DNA of 64,000 nucleotides from Laccaria trichodermophora (GCA_018417955.1 JACTVC010000002.1:3968001-4032000); one strand, 5' to 3'. Positions 48,135-60,500 are shown, counted from the first letter of the stretch. Numbers and translations: made by a program. The notes: generated by a model not told the origin, from the letters alone.

Positions 48135-49528
48135 TCAACCATTGTACTGAGCTCGTGCTGTGTACCATACACCTTCAGAATCGGTTACAACTCGACAATG
48201 CTTAAGGAGAAGCTTGTCCCGCTCTTTATTATTGACGGCAATATCAGACAGGAAAGGCGAAATTTCGCCGCCTTTCCATCGGGGACGAGTCAGGAAAAGA
48301 TGCGAAAAGCGTGCAGCTGGGTCGATGGGTAACAAGGATGCGGGGAAGTATGTCAAATATTGTTTGTCGTGCATCGTGGAAACAAGATGGTTTCCCTGTA
48401 GTAGTGGCGATAAATGCGCTTGACAGGCAATATAAATGCCAAAGTAACTCACGGCAAGTAATGGCAGCGAAACCGCATGCTCAAAGGAGTCGCCGACGAG
48501 AGACCTCCATTTTGCAACAAAGATATCCCCGGCAACAGGTTCGTGCTAGTCAAAAGTACTTCGTTGGGCACCATTTCGTCGATACGTTGGAGAGGTAAAA
48601 TCACCTTGTGGTTTCTTAATATTCCAAGACCGACCTCCTTGATCACGCAATCGACGTCAATTTTCCACTTGCCTTGGTGGATGTCGCCAAACCAGGACAT
48701 CACTTGTATAGAGACTACTCGTGGAACCTCATGGTCATTGGCGAGGGCCGATGATATCTCTTCCACAGATGCGCCTGTATGCGGCTGTGACAAGGACACA
48801 AGCAGGTTGAGGACAAGTTCCAGCAGTTGATTGAGATACGTCAAAGAAATGGGGCGCAAGTTGCCTGGAGAAGCTGTAAGTACTGGGTTTGATAGGGAAA
48901 AAAGAGGACGAGCACCGTTTATGTTGAGTATCCGTCTTTCCCTCAAGCTTCGATTCAGTTCTGCATCACTGGCTTGGATGAGCTCTCTCGCATTCTGATA
49001 TGTGAAGCTCGCTGTCTTGTGGGGAGTTGATCTGAGTGATCATCATGCTCGGGAAGCACACGGAATCGCACCGAACTCGCATCCTCGTCATGCTCTTCAT
49101 CATACTCCCTACCGCGTAACAAGGTTGACAACTTGTGTAATTTTGGGACAATAGGTGCGAGCTCGATTATTTCATTTAGCTGGTCACGGATGACGATCCC
49201 TTCGTCAGTGAACTTGGAAGCGAATGCATCTTGGGGAGGTGTAATGACCAGCACCGAATTGGACAGGCCAACGGTCCGCATAGAATATGTTTTGTCGACT
49301 GTGCATATGACGGCATCCTCGCCCGGTTGGCCCTTCACAACAAGACTAGGCTAGACGATGAGTGCGTTGACGTCTGGACATTGCCTGCTATAATCACCTA
49401 GGTGCATCTGACTGCTTGGTGGTTGCTTCTTCTATGAGGGTAACCAACTCTGGAGTGAGCTCCAGCAGCTTGAAATAACCAGCCTCTTCAGAGGAGATAG
49501 GAGAAAACGAAAGAGAAGATTCTTGCAT
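48135..49528 (-). CDS. DCC1: Sister chromatid cohesion protein DCC1 (CTF18-RFC subunit)
   Basis: ATG 49528 opens MQESSLSFSPISSEEAGYF, then LLELTPELVTLIEEATT. After an intron ending near 49350 come VVKGQPGEDAVICTVDKTYS and LSNSVLVITPP. Later exons hold ARELIQASDAELNRSLRERR, LRPISLTYLNQLLELVLNLL, HEVPRVVSIQVMSWFG and VIKEVGLGILRNH. The last exon carries YFPASLLPIDPAARFSHLF and KERDKLLLKHCRVVTDSEG, ending with the stop at 48135. These match the winged-helix DCC1 family, the subunit that with CTF8 and CTF18 makes the alternative clamp loader acting on PCNA and DNA polymerase epsilon in cohesion and checkpoint signalling. All exons I joined are in frame. It is convergent with the DUF262 gene (117 bp between stops). 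Confidence 0.9.
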
Positions 49529-49694
49529 TGATGTGAGGAAAACCCTTCGCACCAATTTGACATCCTCTGCATTGAATATTATTATTATAACTCATGGCCA
49601 GTACGTATGCTCGTCTCTAGTCCGTGATCTGGGGGTAATGACTACATTCCGTGACCTTCTTTCTTTTTCTTCTTCTCCACATTTCCATAGTCTA

Positions 49695-49715
49695 CAAAAA
49701 AAAAAAAGGGGGGGG
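49695..49715. repeat. Poly-A then poly-G run
   Basis: About 13 A followed by about 8 G just past the glutamine synthetase stop codon. Simple sequence, likely variable in length. Confidence 0.8.
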
Positions 49716-49744
49716 CAAAAAACAAGCGATGGGTACAAAGAAGT

Positions 49745-51025
49745 TCAAGCGTCAAGGAGGGTCGTCTCCACCATGATGCTCGTGACACGGTAAGGGTCTG
49801 AAAGGTGTATATCAGCGATGAGGGTCTTCGCTATCACACTAGTACACACCAATGTTGGAAGCTGGGCGTCTGTCTTCCAGATAACCGTACCCTTGGGCTG
49901 CGACGTGTCGTGGCACGCGAATTGAGGCACCGCGATTAGCAACCCCAGAGCTAAATGCGCCAATATGCCCTGTCTCATGACGACCTGTCAGGCGCAAATC
50001 ATTGTCCTCTCCATAGACAGCAATGTGTTCGTCGTGTCGCTTGCTCAGCTTCTCAATAGCGGCTTCGATTGCCTTCATGCCTCCAGGCTCACGCATTGAC
50101 TTTGTGCTGTAGTTTGTGTGGCAACCAGCACCGTTCCATTCGCCCTGGAGAGGTTTAGGGTGGAAAGAAACCTTGACGCCCCACTGCTCAGCAATGCGGG
50201 TGAGGAGGTAGCGAGCCATCCAGAGGTGGTCACCCATGGAAATGCCTTCACAGGGGCCAACTTGAAATTCCCACTGAGACGGCATAACCTCGGCATTGAT
50301 TCCGCTGATGTTGATGCCGGAGTAGAGACAAGCGCGGTAATGGGCTTCGATGAGATCACGGGCGAAGACTTTGCCGGTTCCTGCAAGAATGTAGATTAGA
50401 GGTTGTTGATCGATCCGAACAAAAGTTTGAACATACCAGCACCGCAGTAGTAAGGACCTTGTGGGCCAGGGAAACCACCCTTGGGCCAACCGTAGGGAGA
50501 GCCGTCTGCGTCAAAAAGAGTGTACTCCTGTTCAAGACCGAACCAAGGCACCTCGTCCTTGGCCTGCTCCATGACCTTGGCGGCGTGGTGACGGTAATTG
50601 GTCCTATTCGGAGTACCATCGTTGTTATAGGTTTCCGCGAGGACTAGGATGTTGTCACCGCCACGGAAAGGGTCTTTGAAGATGGCAGCGGGACGAAGGT
50701 ATACATCTGAGTCATGACCCGGAGCTTGGTTTGTGGATGAACCATCGAAATCCCAAATACGGAGTTGACCAATGTCCGTAACCTTCTTGCTGACGGTCTG
50801 AACAGACACGATTAAGGGGGGAATGGGAGTGGACATTCAAAAACGACATACGGTAGTCTTTGAACGAAGACCACCATCACCGTCGACCCAGACGTCTGCG
50901 GGGGTGAGTGAGAAAAGAAGAAAAAAAAAGGAGAAGAAAGTCGTACATTCAGCCTGAACCTTGTCGCCTTGAGGGAGGGCGAGGAAAGGAGCAAGGAGCT
51001 GGTTGTTGTATTGATACGAAGCCAT
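49745..51025 (-). CDS. Glutamine synthetase, type II
   Basis: ATP-dependent ligation of ammonium to glutamate in the cytosol. ATG 51025 opens [20 protein letters not shown]. Introns lie near 50945-50895, 50855-50796, 50435-50380 and 49848-49793. Motifs: [33 protein letters not shown] (substrate-side Asp loop); [40 protein letters not shown] (Glu metal ligands); [15 protein letters not shown] (ATP-binding signature); and [13 protein letters not shown]. The last exon ends [13 protein letters not shown]. Length near 356 aa is normal for fungal GS. No anomalies. Confidence 0.96.
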
Positions 51026-51289
51026 GGGATGAAGATGGGAGTGGAAGGAAGTGAAGAATATGTCCCCAAAGATGCGCCGATCACTTTTTAGAGGCAGCAG
51101 AAGATCTATTGACTCGTGTTTATTTATCAAACAGAAGCTTGTGATTGGACGATAAGATGTAGACTGATGTAGATGGAATGTATGCTGTGTGTTCGCTAAA
51201 AGTGCCTGTAGTGCCTTGACATGCCAATCCAATCCAGCCCAGTGCAGTCCAATGCCATCCCCATACTCGGCCGACAATAAATTCAACCC

Positions 51290-52660
51290 GATCTCGATGC
51301 TATCTTCTCACTGCTATCTTGCTTTCTGTCATGTGCATTTCACAAAATCGTGTTAGTTCCTTCGCCACCTGATCCTTGTGTCTCTACCAATGCCTGATAA
51401 CCCGTTGCCACTCCGACTTTCGGCCTGCCCATCTTCCTCCCAGTGTGCTACATCATCGGACCTTGAAGCAAGAGAGATTAAGATTACAAAATGTTCTACC
51501 GAGCTGTCAAATCATAAAGATAAAGAAATTCTAACCGCTGCGTGATCCGAGTCGAGCCATTGTGTCTTCTGCGTTCTCTTGCTCTTCGACGCTATCCGAC
51601 TGCGTCACCTAAGATCCCCATCGTCAACCTTTGCAACATGTCAAACGTCAATACATACTACGCGAAGTACCGATTTCTTCGACGACTCTTGCAATTCCCC
51701 CGCTATGATGAGCTCATCAAGGATCTAATGCAAAGATAATAAACGTCAGGTACATGGGAAAAGAAAGAGACGAAACAGACTGCGTAGGCCTTCTGGAAGT
51801 TGAATATCCTGATGGTCCATTTGTCAGCCCCATGTCTTGGTTCACGTTGTTCTATTACGCACAGGTCAAGTTCGCAAACCTACCAACGCGATCATCAATG
51901 CCCGCACAACAAAAAGCAATGCATCAGCTTACATTTCCAAAGTACCGGTCAAGGACCTCCACGTATCGGTGGATGATTTCCAGTGTCACAAGCTCATTGT
52001 CGCCTGATCCAATCCCAGTAACAAAAAACAGTGACGCATATCGTCGGTATACAACCTTGGTATCTGTCTATAGATGTGTATCATCATTTAGGGTCTCAAT
52101 GACTTCGAGCCGCACCTTTGTACTCCAAAAAATTACACATTCGCGTCCGGCGAGCCAACACCAGCTGAGTTACGTCCTTCACGATCTTTGCCTTGGCTTT
52201 GGGCGACATCGTCGAGAACCATTTTGCCAGACGAACTTTGCCTGAGAGAGTAGACCATTACACAAGTTCTCACTGCGATGCACAGGTAGACTAGCCTTGC
52301 CGAGAGACGAGGAGAATGTAGTTGATCATCGTGATTTCCAAAGTTGTTGCTTGCAATTGGCCAAACGACAGCCTACTTACGTACACTTCATTACGTCATA
52401 TGCTAACCAACTGGCTTTGTGACTAGAGGTTGACCTCGTCAACAAAACCTCGCTTCTGTATTGTAAATACATTAGTAAGGGTTCTTGGTACACCCTCGGC
52501 TTCACCCGGCGAAAAAACTTCCAAAATGTTCAATTGGACTTGACCATTTTCCTTTAGCAGTCAACATAAATCTCATTTTTAATCTTATCATTTTGTTTTT
52601 TTGTTTCTTCATAGGAACTCCATTGGAGCATCAAAGTTGAATATCTAGGTTGTCAATGGA
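51290..52660 (+). other. Intergenic with weak reading frames
   Basis: Downstream of 51030 is the glutamine synthetase 5' region. The plus frames 51391-51546 (MPDNPLPLRLSACPSSSQC), 51542-51739 (NTYYAKYRFLRRLLQFPRY) and 51754-52245 could be parts of a small gene, but joins do not work cleanly and I recognise nothing. Confidence 0.3.
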
Positions 52661-52663
52661 GGC

Positions 52664-53096
52664 CGCTGCTCGTCGTCCGGCCTTCGGCCGACTCCTCGCA
52701 GCGGCGACGAGCAATGTTATCAACTGTATATGCCCGCTACGTAGTTAGCGGGTCTTATCCTACGGGCCAGCAAAGCTCTTGCGTGGGTAAGTTTAGCCAT
52801 GTTTGGCCCCCTCTGAGTGACTCGATTTGGGTTCGACCTTTCCTTCCTCTTTTCTTCTTTCTTTCTCTCTTCTTCTTTTCCTTGCCTGCCGAGCGACGAG
52901 CAGCATTATTCGATTTATGCCCGCTACGTAGTTAGCGGGTCTTATCCTACGAGCCACCAAAGCTCTTGCGTGGGTCAGTTTAGCCATGTTTGCCCCCCCC
53001 TGAGTGACTCGGTTTGGGTTCGACCCTTTCCTTCCTCGTGTTCCTCCACCGTCTACCGCTGCGAGGAGCTGGCCGAAGGCCGAGCGATGAGCAGCG
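52664..53096. mobile_element. MITE-like element with 41-bp inverted repeats and two 187-bp internal units
   Basis: The arm 52664-52704 is closely matched by the reverse complement of 53056-53096 (both read CGCTGCTC...GGCCTTCGGCC...CTCCTCGCAGCGG). Each arm can itself fold around GGCCTTCGGCC. Inside are two tandem units beginning TGCCCGCTACGTAGTTAGCG at 52731 and 52918. Each starts with a perfect palindrome (CCCGCTA-CGTAGT-TAGCGGG) and includes AAAGCTCTTGCGTGGGT and GAGTGACTCG, then a pyrimidine-rich stretch. No coding capacity. Confidence 0.75.
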
Positions 53097-53442
53097 TTAT
53101 TCAAATTGTGTAACCTCGAAAAAAACCAACAGTTTTGAGCGGTCGGTGACGAGCAGCCAATACAAAATAAGTAGATGGTCACTTTACAAAAAAATCTTGA
53201 AAAAATCTCCAATGTGAAATGCTAGCGCTCCGAGTCATAGCCATCAGACGGTCACATAGATGACCTTTTTTCTGTAACCCTCGCAAATGCAAGTATTATT
53301 TGGATCGGTCAATGGAATTTAAGTACCTAATTGCAGTAGCGGGCTTTGCGCCCGAAGGCGCGCTGCAGTGGTTATAGTGTATGTAAGAACGAAAGTCGTA
53401 TTATTTGCACCATGTTTGCGAAAGAGTGATGTGTTTGTTCCA

Positions 53443-55730
53443 ACAAGCTTTAGACCCGTGCCTATGGCACGGCACTCGCTAACGCTCGGCCGTTCCTCCA
53501 GCACTGGTCACAGCTTGCCGGGGGCACGCCCCCTGGACCCCCTGGTACACATGTTCAATTTTGGCTCTTCTTACATCTCAATCAAAATAAAGTTACATTT
53601 ATCAGTACTTTTACCATTTACATCAATCTAATAATACCTCTGGATAGACTACATTTTGTGTTACAGTTTGTTGTGAACCATCTTTAAAGAGAACTTTGAT
53701 ACGGTTGCTTGATGTGCAATGTGAAAGAGCCACATAAAGTTGTCCATGTGTAAACACTGGGGTCTGAACATCCAGTCCTAAATGTTTCACTGACTGTCCC
53801 TGAGATTTGTTGATTGTCATGCAAAAGGCCAGGTGAACAGAAAATTGCCTTCTGCATAACTGGAATGGAAGTTCACCATTTGAAGGCTCAAATCTTATGT
53901 GGGGAATGAATGCTGTGTGTCCTGCAAATTCTCCTTCTAAAACTCAGGAAGAGGCATGGGTGAGGATTGCCTGGGTTCCATTGCATTGTCCATTTGCTGG
54001 ATCAATATTTCGAAGGATCATTATTGGTGCACCTATCTTGAGTTTCAATTTTGCTAGAGGCATTCCACTAAGGTTGATGGAATTGAGGTATTCTACTGGG
54101 TATTCAAATTCACCATCCACACCTCCTTCTCTCATAACAGAGTCTGCTGAGTGAAATGTTAATTCATTTCCACACATGCATTGAAGTATAGTTTCATTGA
54201 GATCATCAACATCATCATTCTGAGCTGTCAAAATGGTCCGATCAAGGAAATACTGATGCCAGAGCTCCAGTGGTGGCTTTTCTAGAGGTGGAATCTTCAC
54301 TTTTCCATCTAGACAGCATGTGCCAAATACTGGCAGTGCTACAGTACTCTTTGATAATCTCTCACATTTCCAATGTAAAGCATCACACTTAGAGCATATT
54401 ATATTCATTCTACCCAGTTTAAGCTTTTCACACTGAGCCTCAACCACAGGCAAGTAAGCAGGTGGGAGGATAACAGAAGCAGCAGGAACAGCAGCAGCAG
54501 CAACTAAAGGAGCAGGTACAGGAAGAGGATGATCAGGAAGAGGTGCAGGAGAAGGCTGCCTTCTTCTGCCTCTTCTTCCAGGTTGAGCAGGTTCATGAGC
54601 AGGTGCTCTCCCTCTCCCCCTCCTCCCTCTTGCTCCTACAGGCTGAGGAAGAGGTAGAGCTGAAGCCAATGCCTGTAAATGAGCAGGTAAGTGTGGATAC
54701 TGAATACCATTTTGGTTAGGGTGCCCCATATTCTGGAAAAAAGCTTGTTAGACAGATAGAAAATAGCCTAATGGTTTTTCTTACCACATCTACCATAGCA
54801 GCAGGTGGAAATAGAGGTGGAGGGGCAGCAAGGGGGGCAGCATGAGCCTAAAAGATATATTAAATATTAGAAAAAGAGATATAACTCTGCAACCTACCTG
54901 ATTTTGCAAATTACCCACTTGTGCAGCCATCCCAGGAGTAAGGTGAAGAATTTGGCCATTATATAGAACCTCAACAAATGGATCATCACCTACAGGACCT
55001 TGAGGAATTTGAAGAGGAGCAACAGGGGGTGGAATAGGGAAAGGAAGAATAAAAGGTACACCACCAACAGTAGGATTTTGAGGTGTTCTCCTATGCCCAG
55101 GACTTTCCAACATCCTTCCTTGACACTCTCTTGCCCTCTCAATATTTCTATGCCTTTGTGGAGTATTAGGAGGAGAATCCCTGGAGAATAAATGATAGTT
55201 AAGTAATAAAGGCAGGGAGCAAAAGAAATATCCTACATCAAGACCAAAAGGACAACTAAAGCATATATTCTGATTAGCCAAAAAAAAAGAGAAAAAGATC
55301 CACATATTGAAGCAACTAACCAATCAGCAAAACCTTGTGAAATCTTATCATCAAAAGTGATCAGAAGCAATCCAAGTGGACAAAATGTCAATTGAAGGTG
55401 TCTAAAAATAGTTGAAGGCTTTCCATAATGATCAAGATGTTATCCAAAAACTTACAAAATAATGTATCAGAGTTCGTGGTGGTTTGTGGAAAAGTGAGGC
55501 AGGAGGAGCAGCCTGAAGCCGTGTTGAGAAGTCTCGTGAGGGTGTGAACTGCTTAGTAAAATAGAGCTGAATTTGTCAGCCATCAATCCTTTGTGTTTTC
55601 ATGTATAGACAAGCTTTAGACCTGCACCTACGGCGCAGCACTCGCTAACGCTCGGCTGTGCCTGTGGTGCTGGTCACAGCTTGCCGGGGGCACGCCCCCT
55701 GGACCCCCCAGTACACATGTTTAATCCCAG
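53443..55730 (-). mobile_element. Non-autonomous Helitron derivative
   Basis: The region carries a deleted transposase (see next entry). It is bracketed by two direct copies of a 120-bp segment, at about 53443-53565 and 55610-55730, which share CACTCGCTAACGCTCGGC and CACAGCTTGCCGGGGGCACG followed by CCCCCTGGACCCCC. These may be its subterminal or terminal repeats. Exact TC and CTRR ends were not established. Confidence 0.6.
53623..55323 (-). pseudogene. Internally deleted Helitron transposase (N-terminus joined to PIF1 C-terminus)
   Basis: The upstream exon 55180-54900 (TPQRHRNIERARECQGRM, VEVLYNGQILHLTPGM) is the N-terminal region. The exon 54729-53944 starts with a Pro/Arg-rich low-complexity part, then a zinc-binding segment (IICSKCDALHWKCERLS, FGTCCLDGKVKIPPLEKPP) typical of the start of Helitron transposases. 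It passes without a break into the helicase end (DRTILTAQNDDVDDLNE, EYPVEYLNSINLSGMP, LKIGAPIMILRNIDP). The Rep HUH domain and Walker A/B are missing. The same frame continues past one TGA (about 53943) to FCMTINKSQGQSVKHLGLDV and YVALSHC, ending at 53623. The fusion keeps the reading frame across the deletion. Confidence 0.8.
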
Positions 55731-56680
55731 TTTTGGTACACATTTTTTATCCCACTTCTGGTACACATATTTAATCCCACTTTTAGTACACATAGTTAGA
55801 CTTAAACCTGGACTTATAGTACAGCACTCTGCTCAGTCATGCCTTGCTGGGGGCTGTCCCCCAGCACATGTGTTTGTTTCCAGTTCTGGTACACATCTCT
55901 AATCCCTGTTTTGATACTTACACTTCATTTGAATTTTCAAAGATACACTTAAACCTGCAGTGGCACTCATTGTGCTTGGCCAGCTTGCCAGAGGCAAGCC
56001 CTTGGACTACCTGATACAGATTTAACAGTTGTGGTGTACATGTTTCTCAATGTTACACTTTCTGCACCTATGGTGTGGACCCCCAGTACACATGTTTAAT
56101 TCCAGTTTTGGTACACATCTTTTATCCCAGTTCCAGTGCACATGTTTAATCCCACTTCTGGTACACATATTCGATCTCCATTCTGATACACATTCTTTAT
56201 CCCAGATCTGGTGTATACCTTTCATCTGAATCATCAATGTTAGGCTTAGACCTGGACACAGCACTTGCTTCGCTTGGCCATGCCTGCCAGAGGCAAGCTG
56301 TCCCCCCAGTACATATTTTTATTCCAGTTCCAGTGCACATTTTCAATCTCTGTTTTGGTACTTACATCTTATTAAATTTTAAAAATTTAAATTATGCTCT
56401 GACCTGCACCTATGGTTTGGCACTCACTGCACTTGGCCAGCTTGCCAAAGGAAAGACCCTGGGACTATCTCATAAAAATCTGATAGCTGTGGTGTACATG
56501 TTTCTCATACTTATACTAATTCCTGTTTTGGTACTTACACTTTATTTAAATTTTTTAAAATACACTTTAACCTGCAGCAACACTGGCTGCACTTGGCCAG
56601 CTTGTCAGGGCAAGCCCCCTGGACCTCCCAGTGCATATTTTCAATCCCAGTTCTGACACACACATTTTATCTTAATCACC
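55611..56680. repeat. Minisatellite and higher-order repeat from Helitron-end sequence
   Basis: Units of about 25-30 bp of the form GGTACACAT-TTTAATCCCAGTT recur (55713-55800, 55890, 56095-56205, 56320, 56640). They are nested in larger 160-250 bp blocks that each begin with a decayed AGACCTG...CTTGGCCAGCTTGCC sequence (55945, 56240, 56395, 56565). The blocks derive from the 120-bp Helitron-flank segment. Confidence 0.75.
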
Positions 56681-57554
56681 AAAGTTAAACTGCCCTCATT
56701 CAAATTTTTATTCTAATCCAAATCATCAAAGTTACATTTAGATCCACACCCATATAGTCCTACATTTTGTACTGTAACTGCAGTCAGCAGTACAAAGCTG
56801 GCCATAATTTTTGATTTTCAACCCTTGGCTATGGCTTACACAGTACCATACCATGTGCCATAAATCACAGTTCAGTAGGCCACTGATGAAAGTCTGTTGA
56901 GCAACTAAAATCCACCTGAAATTTAATCAGCATAGATCTCAAAGTAGGAGAAATATACACCACCAATGAAGTGGGGGGTAAAAAATAGTACAGAAAAAGC
57001 AAAATTGAGGCTGCCCAGAGAGGTGTGACCACAAAAACATTCACAAAAGATTAATGCAGTACTATACAATATTTTACTATAACAGAATGTGGTGGGGAGC
57101 TACCAACACAAAGTTCTGTGGTTGTGATCACACTGTGTGACATTCCCGGGAAACGCCGCTGACGCGGCTCAGTAAAAGACAAAGAGGCTGCTTACATGAT
57201 CTATTATGTAATAACTGTCAACCGTCCTCTCTTTATATATTAGATAGAATAGACACTGAACAATATGACCTCCAGAACGTCATATTATTTGCGCCATGTT
57301 TGCGGAAGTGTGACATGTTTGGTTTGCTTAGAAATATGAACCTGGGAGACCTAGCTAAAGCGAGGTGACTTGAGCTTTGTCAATGAAATTTGTAGTGGTA
57401 CAGGGGAGAAAAAAAAAAGAGTTCTGTATACAAAAATCTATACGAACTTGCCAACTCGCCGGGAGAGAACATTGGATAATTAGAGATCGTCGGGTGCTGA
57501 GCTGAAATCCAAGACGGGTATCAAAATAATAGGGGAAAGGAGGGGTATGGTAGG
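56681..57554. other. Intergenic, no gene; contains a 43-bp direct repeat copy
   Basis: The sequence 57279-57321 matches 53395-53437 at most positions (GTCATATTATTTGCGCCATG against GTCGTATTATTTGCACCATG at the start). The two copies bracket the Helitron derivative and minisatellite. The rest is AT-rich non-coding. Confidence 0.6.
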
Positions 57555-60500
57555 CTAGGTATGGTGCGTCCGTGGATGCTTCATGTTGAAATGGTCGTAG
57601 AATTCTCCAGCAACAGCTTTGTGTCGACCACCTGCGCGAGCTTTCATGGTACAAAGCTCACGCATGGCGACGTCCCAAGGGAAGCGAGTCCAATTATTGC
57701 TAGTGGATTGTTTTCTCTGCTCGTGATCGTACCAGTAAGCATAGGAAGCCCTAGCTGCGGCAATGTCCCACTCGCTCAAGGCCAGAAATGTGTCAGGCCG
57801 TGGAAAGGAAGCAAACTTCCTCGAAAGGGCGCGAAACTTGTCCTGGCGTACCTCGATAGGCAAGTCAGTGAAGGAAGCCTTGTCCTTTTTCGGGGAATAT
57901 TGGTTTGTCTGCTTGCGAGGTGATGCATTGAGTTCTGCTCGATGCTCCAAGTAGATAGCCTCGACATGTTTCCGAATTTGTTCCAGTTCTACGCTCAACA
58001 GAGCGTTATTCTCCTCTGATATCCAGCGTTTGCTCCTTTGTAAAAATTTCAGCCAAGGTGCCGTCAGGTCGTCATCAACTTTGATCCGATTTTTGATTTC
58101 GAACTTCTTCTCAATTCGGGCAAGCCACACATTCCCTTCCGCCTCAGCTTGAGAGTGTAGATCATCCATAATGAAGCGGCCCAGAGGCGAGGGACGCTTC
58201 AAGTTTGTCTCGTTCTTGCCATGCATCACATGGCGTTCGCGATCTTCTTCTGTCTCTTTCCAAGTCGGGGGACGTTTTTGATATTTTCTGGTGTCGTCTT
58301 TCAGAACTTGTGGCAGAACCGTCATACCAGTCTTGGCACCATCAAGAGTCATGCAAAACCTGAGCACTGGCTGTCAAGATCCAAAAAATAGCAGCGAGGA
58401 ATGGAGCTCACATGTATGCGAGACGGATAGTCTCTGGATGTGTGTAGCCAAGTGTGTAGATTGCAGCTTCGTGGAAATTCGAGTACTTCCCGACGACCGA
58501 CGTATCACGAATGGCACCCAGGAGGTACTGCTGTCGTTCATGAATTTTGGCATCATCGAATAGCCCCGAAGTTCGTTCTAAGAAAGCGGGAACGGCTTCA
58601 TTTTCCCGTACAAAGTACTTTTGCATATCCGGAGGAGGTTCCGAAAAGTGCAGTGGGGCGTTGATAAATGGGATAACCAACTCGGGCTGGTTTGTGATGA
58701 GGCCTTTGTCTCCGTCGTAATCACCTAATTTGAAATCAATGACCAATATTAGTGAACGAAAACGTGGATAATACCTCCGCTCAACAGGTCAGCGGCTCTT
58801 CGGTCACCCGTTGTTGGTAAAACAATTACATCAGTAAGATGGTGAAGTTCAGGCCGGTCCACGGCTTTCCACTGGGGGCTATATAAGCGTTTTACGAACA
58901 TAAATTGGGAAGACGCCCGTACTTTTTGTATATCGGTAGGGAGTTTACAAGGGTGCCGCGTAATCAGAACATCGCCTAACATTATATCCGTCTCCGTGCC
59001 ATCTGTCTGCCGCAGATTGCGCCTTGAGCTTTTATAGAATACCTCACCAGGTTTCAGCACACCAAGGATATCTGAAAGATGGAGATGAGCCGGTATCGCA
59101 AGGACTTAGAAAATGAATCACCTGGCACGAGAAATGCAGAAGCTGACATTGGTACATCGATGCGATATGCCTTAATGTAGTTTTTGACACTGCTTTTAAC
59201 GATTTTCTCGAGTTTGCTGCGCAAGACGGGGCAGGTTTGTGGGGTGAACCCAGCGTCGATCAAGTACATGACTGTTTCCTCCAACGAGGATGGGCACCCG
59301 CTTATTTCATCATTCCACCATGCAGATGATCCCTGCTTGACAGAATCAAGCTGCTTGAAGCCATCCTCGTCGTCAGCTTCGACCTCCTCCGCCTCCCATT
59401 CGGACCACCCTTTTACACGAGCAAGGCCAGCGTCCTCACGTGCTCTACGGGCAGCCATAATCCCTCCCAATTTTCTAACATTACACCACAACTTGCGCAT
59501 TGCCATCGGGCTTTCCCAATCCAAGAGGGGTTCAACAAGTTCTGTCAAACCTTGCCGAAGAAGCTCCAAAAATGCTGACTTTGGAACCCCGTTTTCGGCT
59601 AGATTGATTATTGTTTCAACGGATAGACGACAAGGCGCTTTGGAATGAGATGAACGAAGTAAATCGATGACGAGATGGGCGGGATCGGGGTCGAGGTGAG
59701 TAGAATATTTGATTTTCATTTGGGAGGGTGTTAGAATCACAGAGGGACTCTCGGTGGTATCGGTATTTTCAACTAACAAACCCTAAAATGGTGTGAGCAA
59801 AGACAATGAACACCTCTGGTTGCCTTCACCTTTGCTCCGAAGAGGCGGACTTGGATTGCAGTCGGTTTTTCTTCCCAGTCATAGCGATGCCGCAACTCTC
59901 GGAGGCAATGTCTGTTAATACTTCCAGCGCCATCGGTCATGTTAGATCCAGTCTTGGAGTTGGCTGGCGAGTAAAATAAGCAAGTGACAAGTATCTACGC
60001 TCCGATTGAGATGCTTACTAATATCGTCTTCAAAGCGAATTTGTGACAATTGTAATTTCCAGCCAGGAACTGAGTTCGAAAGGCCCAAAGCAAAGCGAGA
60101 GGCCCACTTTGCCATTGTCTAAAAGCACAATAATTGTGTTAGCAATATTGCAGCCGGATTGATACCACTTACCTGAGAAGAATTTTTCTCCATTGGATTA
60201 TGACAATCCAAGAATTCAATAAAACTCAAGACTCCTGGGGTGGTCTCAGATGTCAACGCACGACCGTTCCAATGCTCGTTGGTCTTTACGAAAAACACGT
60301 TGTTTTCTTTCGCAAAGAAAGCCCTAAAGACACCACTGCAAAGGACGATTGGTCGACATAGAAAGCGTAATAATTCTTCGCCATCCCTGTTGGATACAGC
60401 TTTTGAGAGTTTGAGTCGGAAAAAGTTCTTGCTGCCAAATCGTCGAGCAAATTGATCCGATGATCCGAGCTCTGCTCTCTCAAGCACCACCTTGTATGCG

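Noticed and set aside
50075..50399. Overlapping frames within glutamine synthetase on both strands
   Set aside because: They are alternative frames of a strongly conserved coding exon.
52731..53040. tRNA-derived SINE, because GGGTTCGACC looks like a Pol III B box in each 187-bp unit
   Set aside because: No convincing A box at the right distance and no tRNA fold. The terminal inverted repeats explain the element better.
55611..56680. CRISPR-like array
   Set aside because: Repeat units are degenerate, spacers are not unique or of constant length, and the context is a eukaryotic transposon end.
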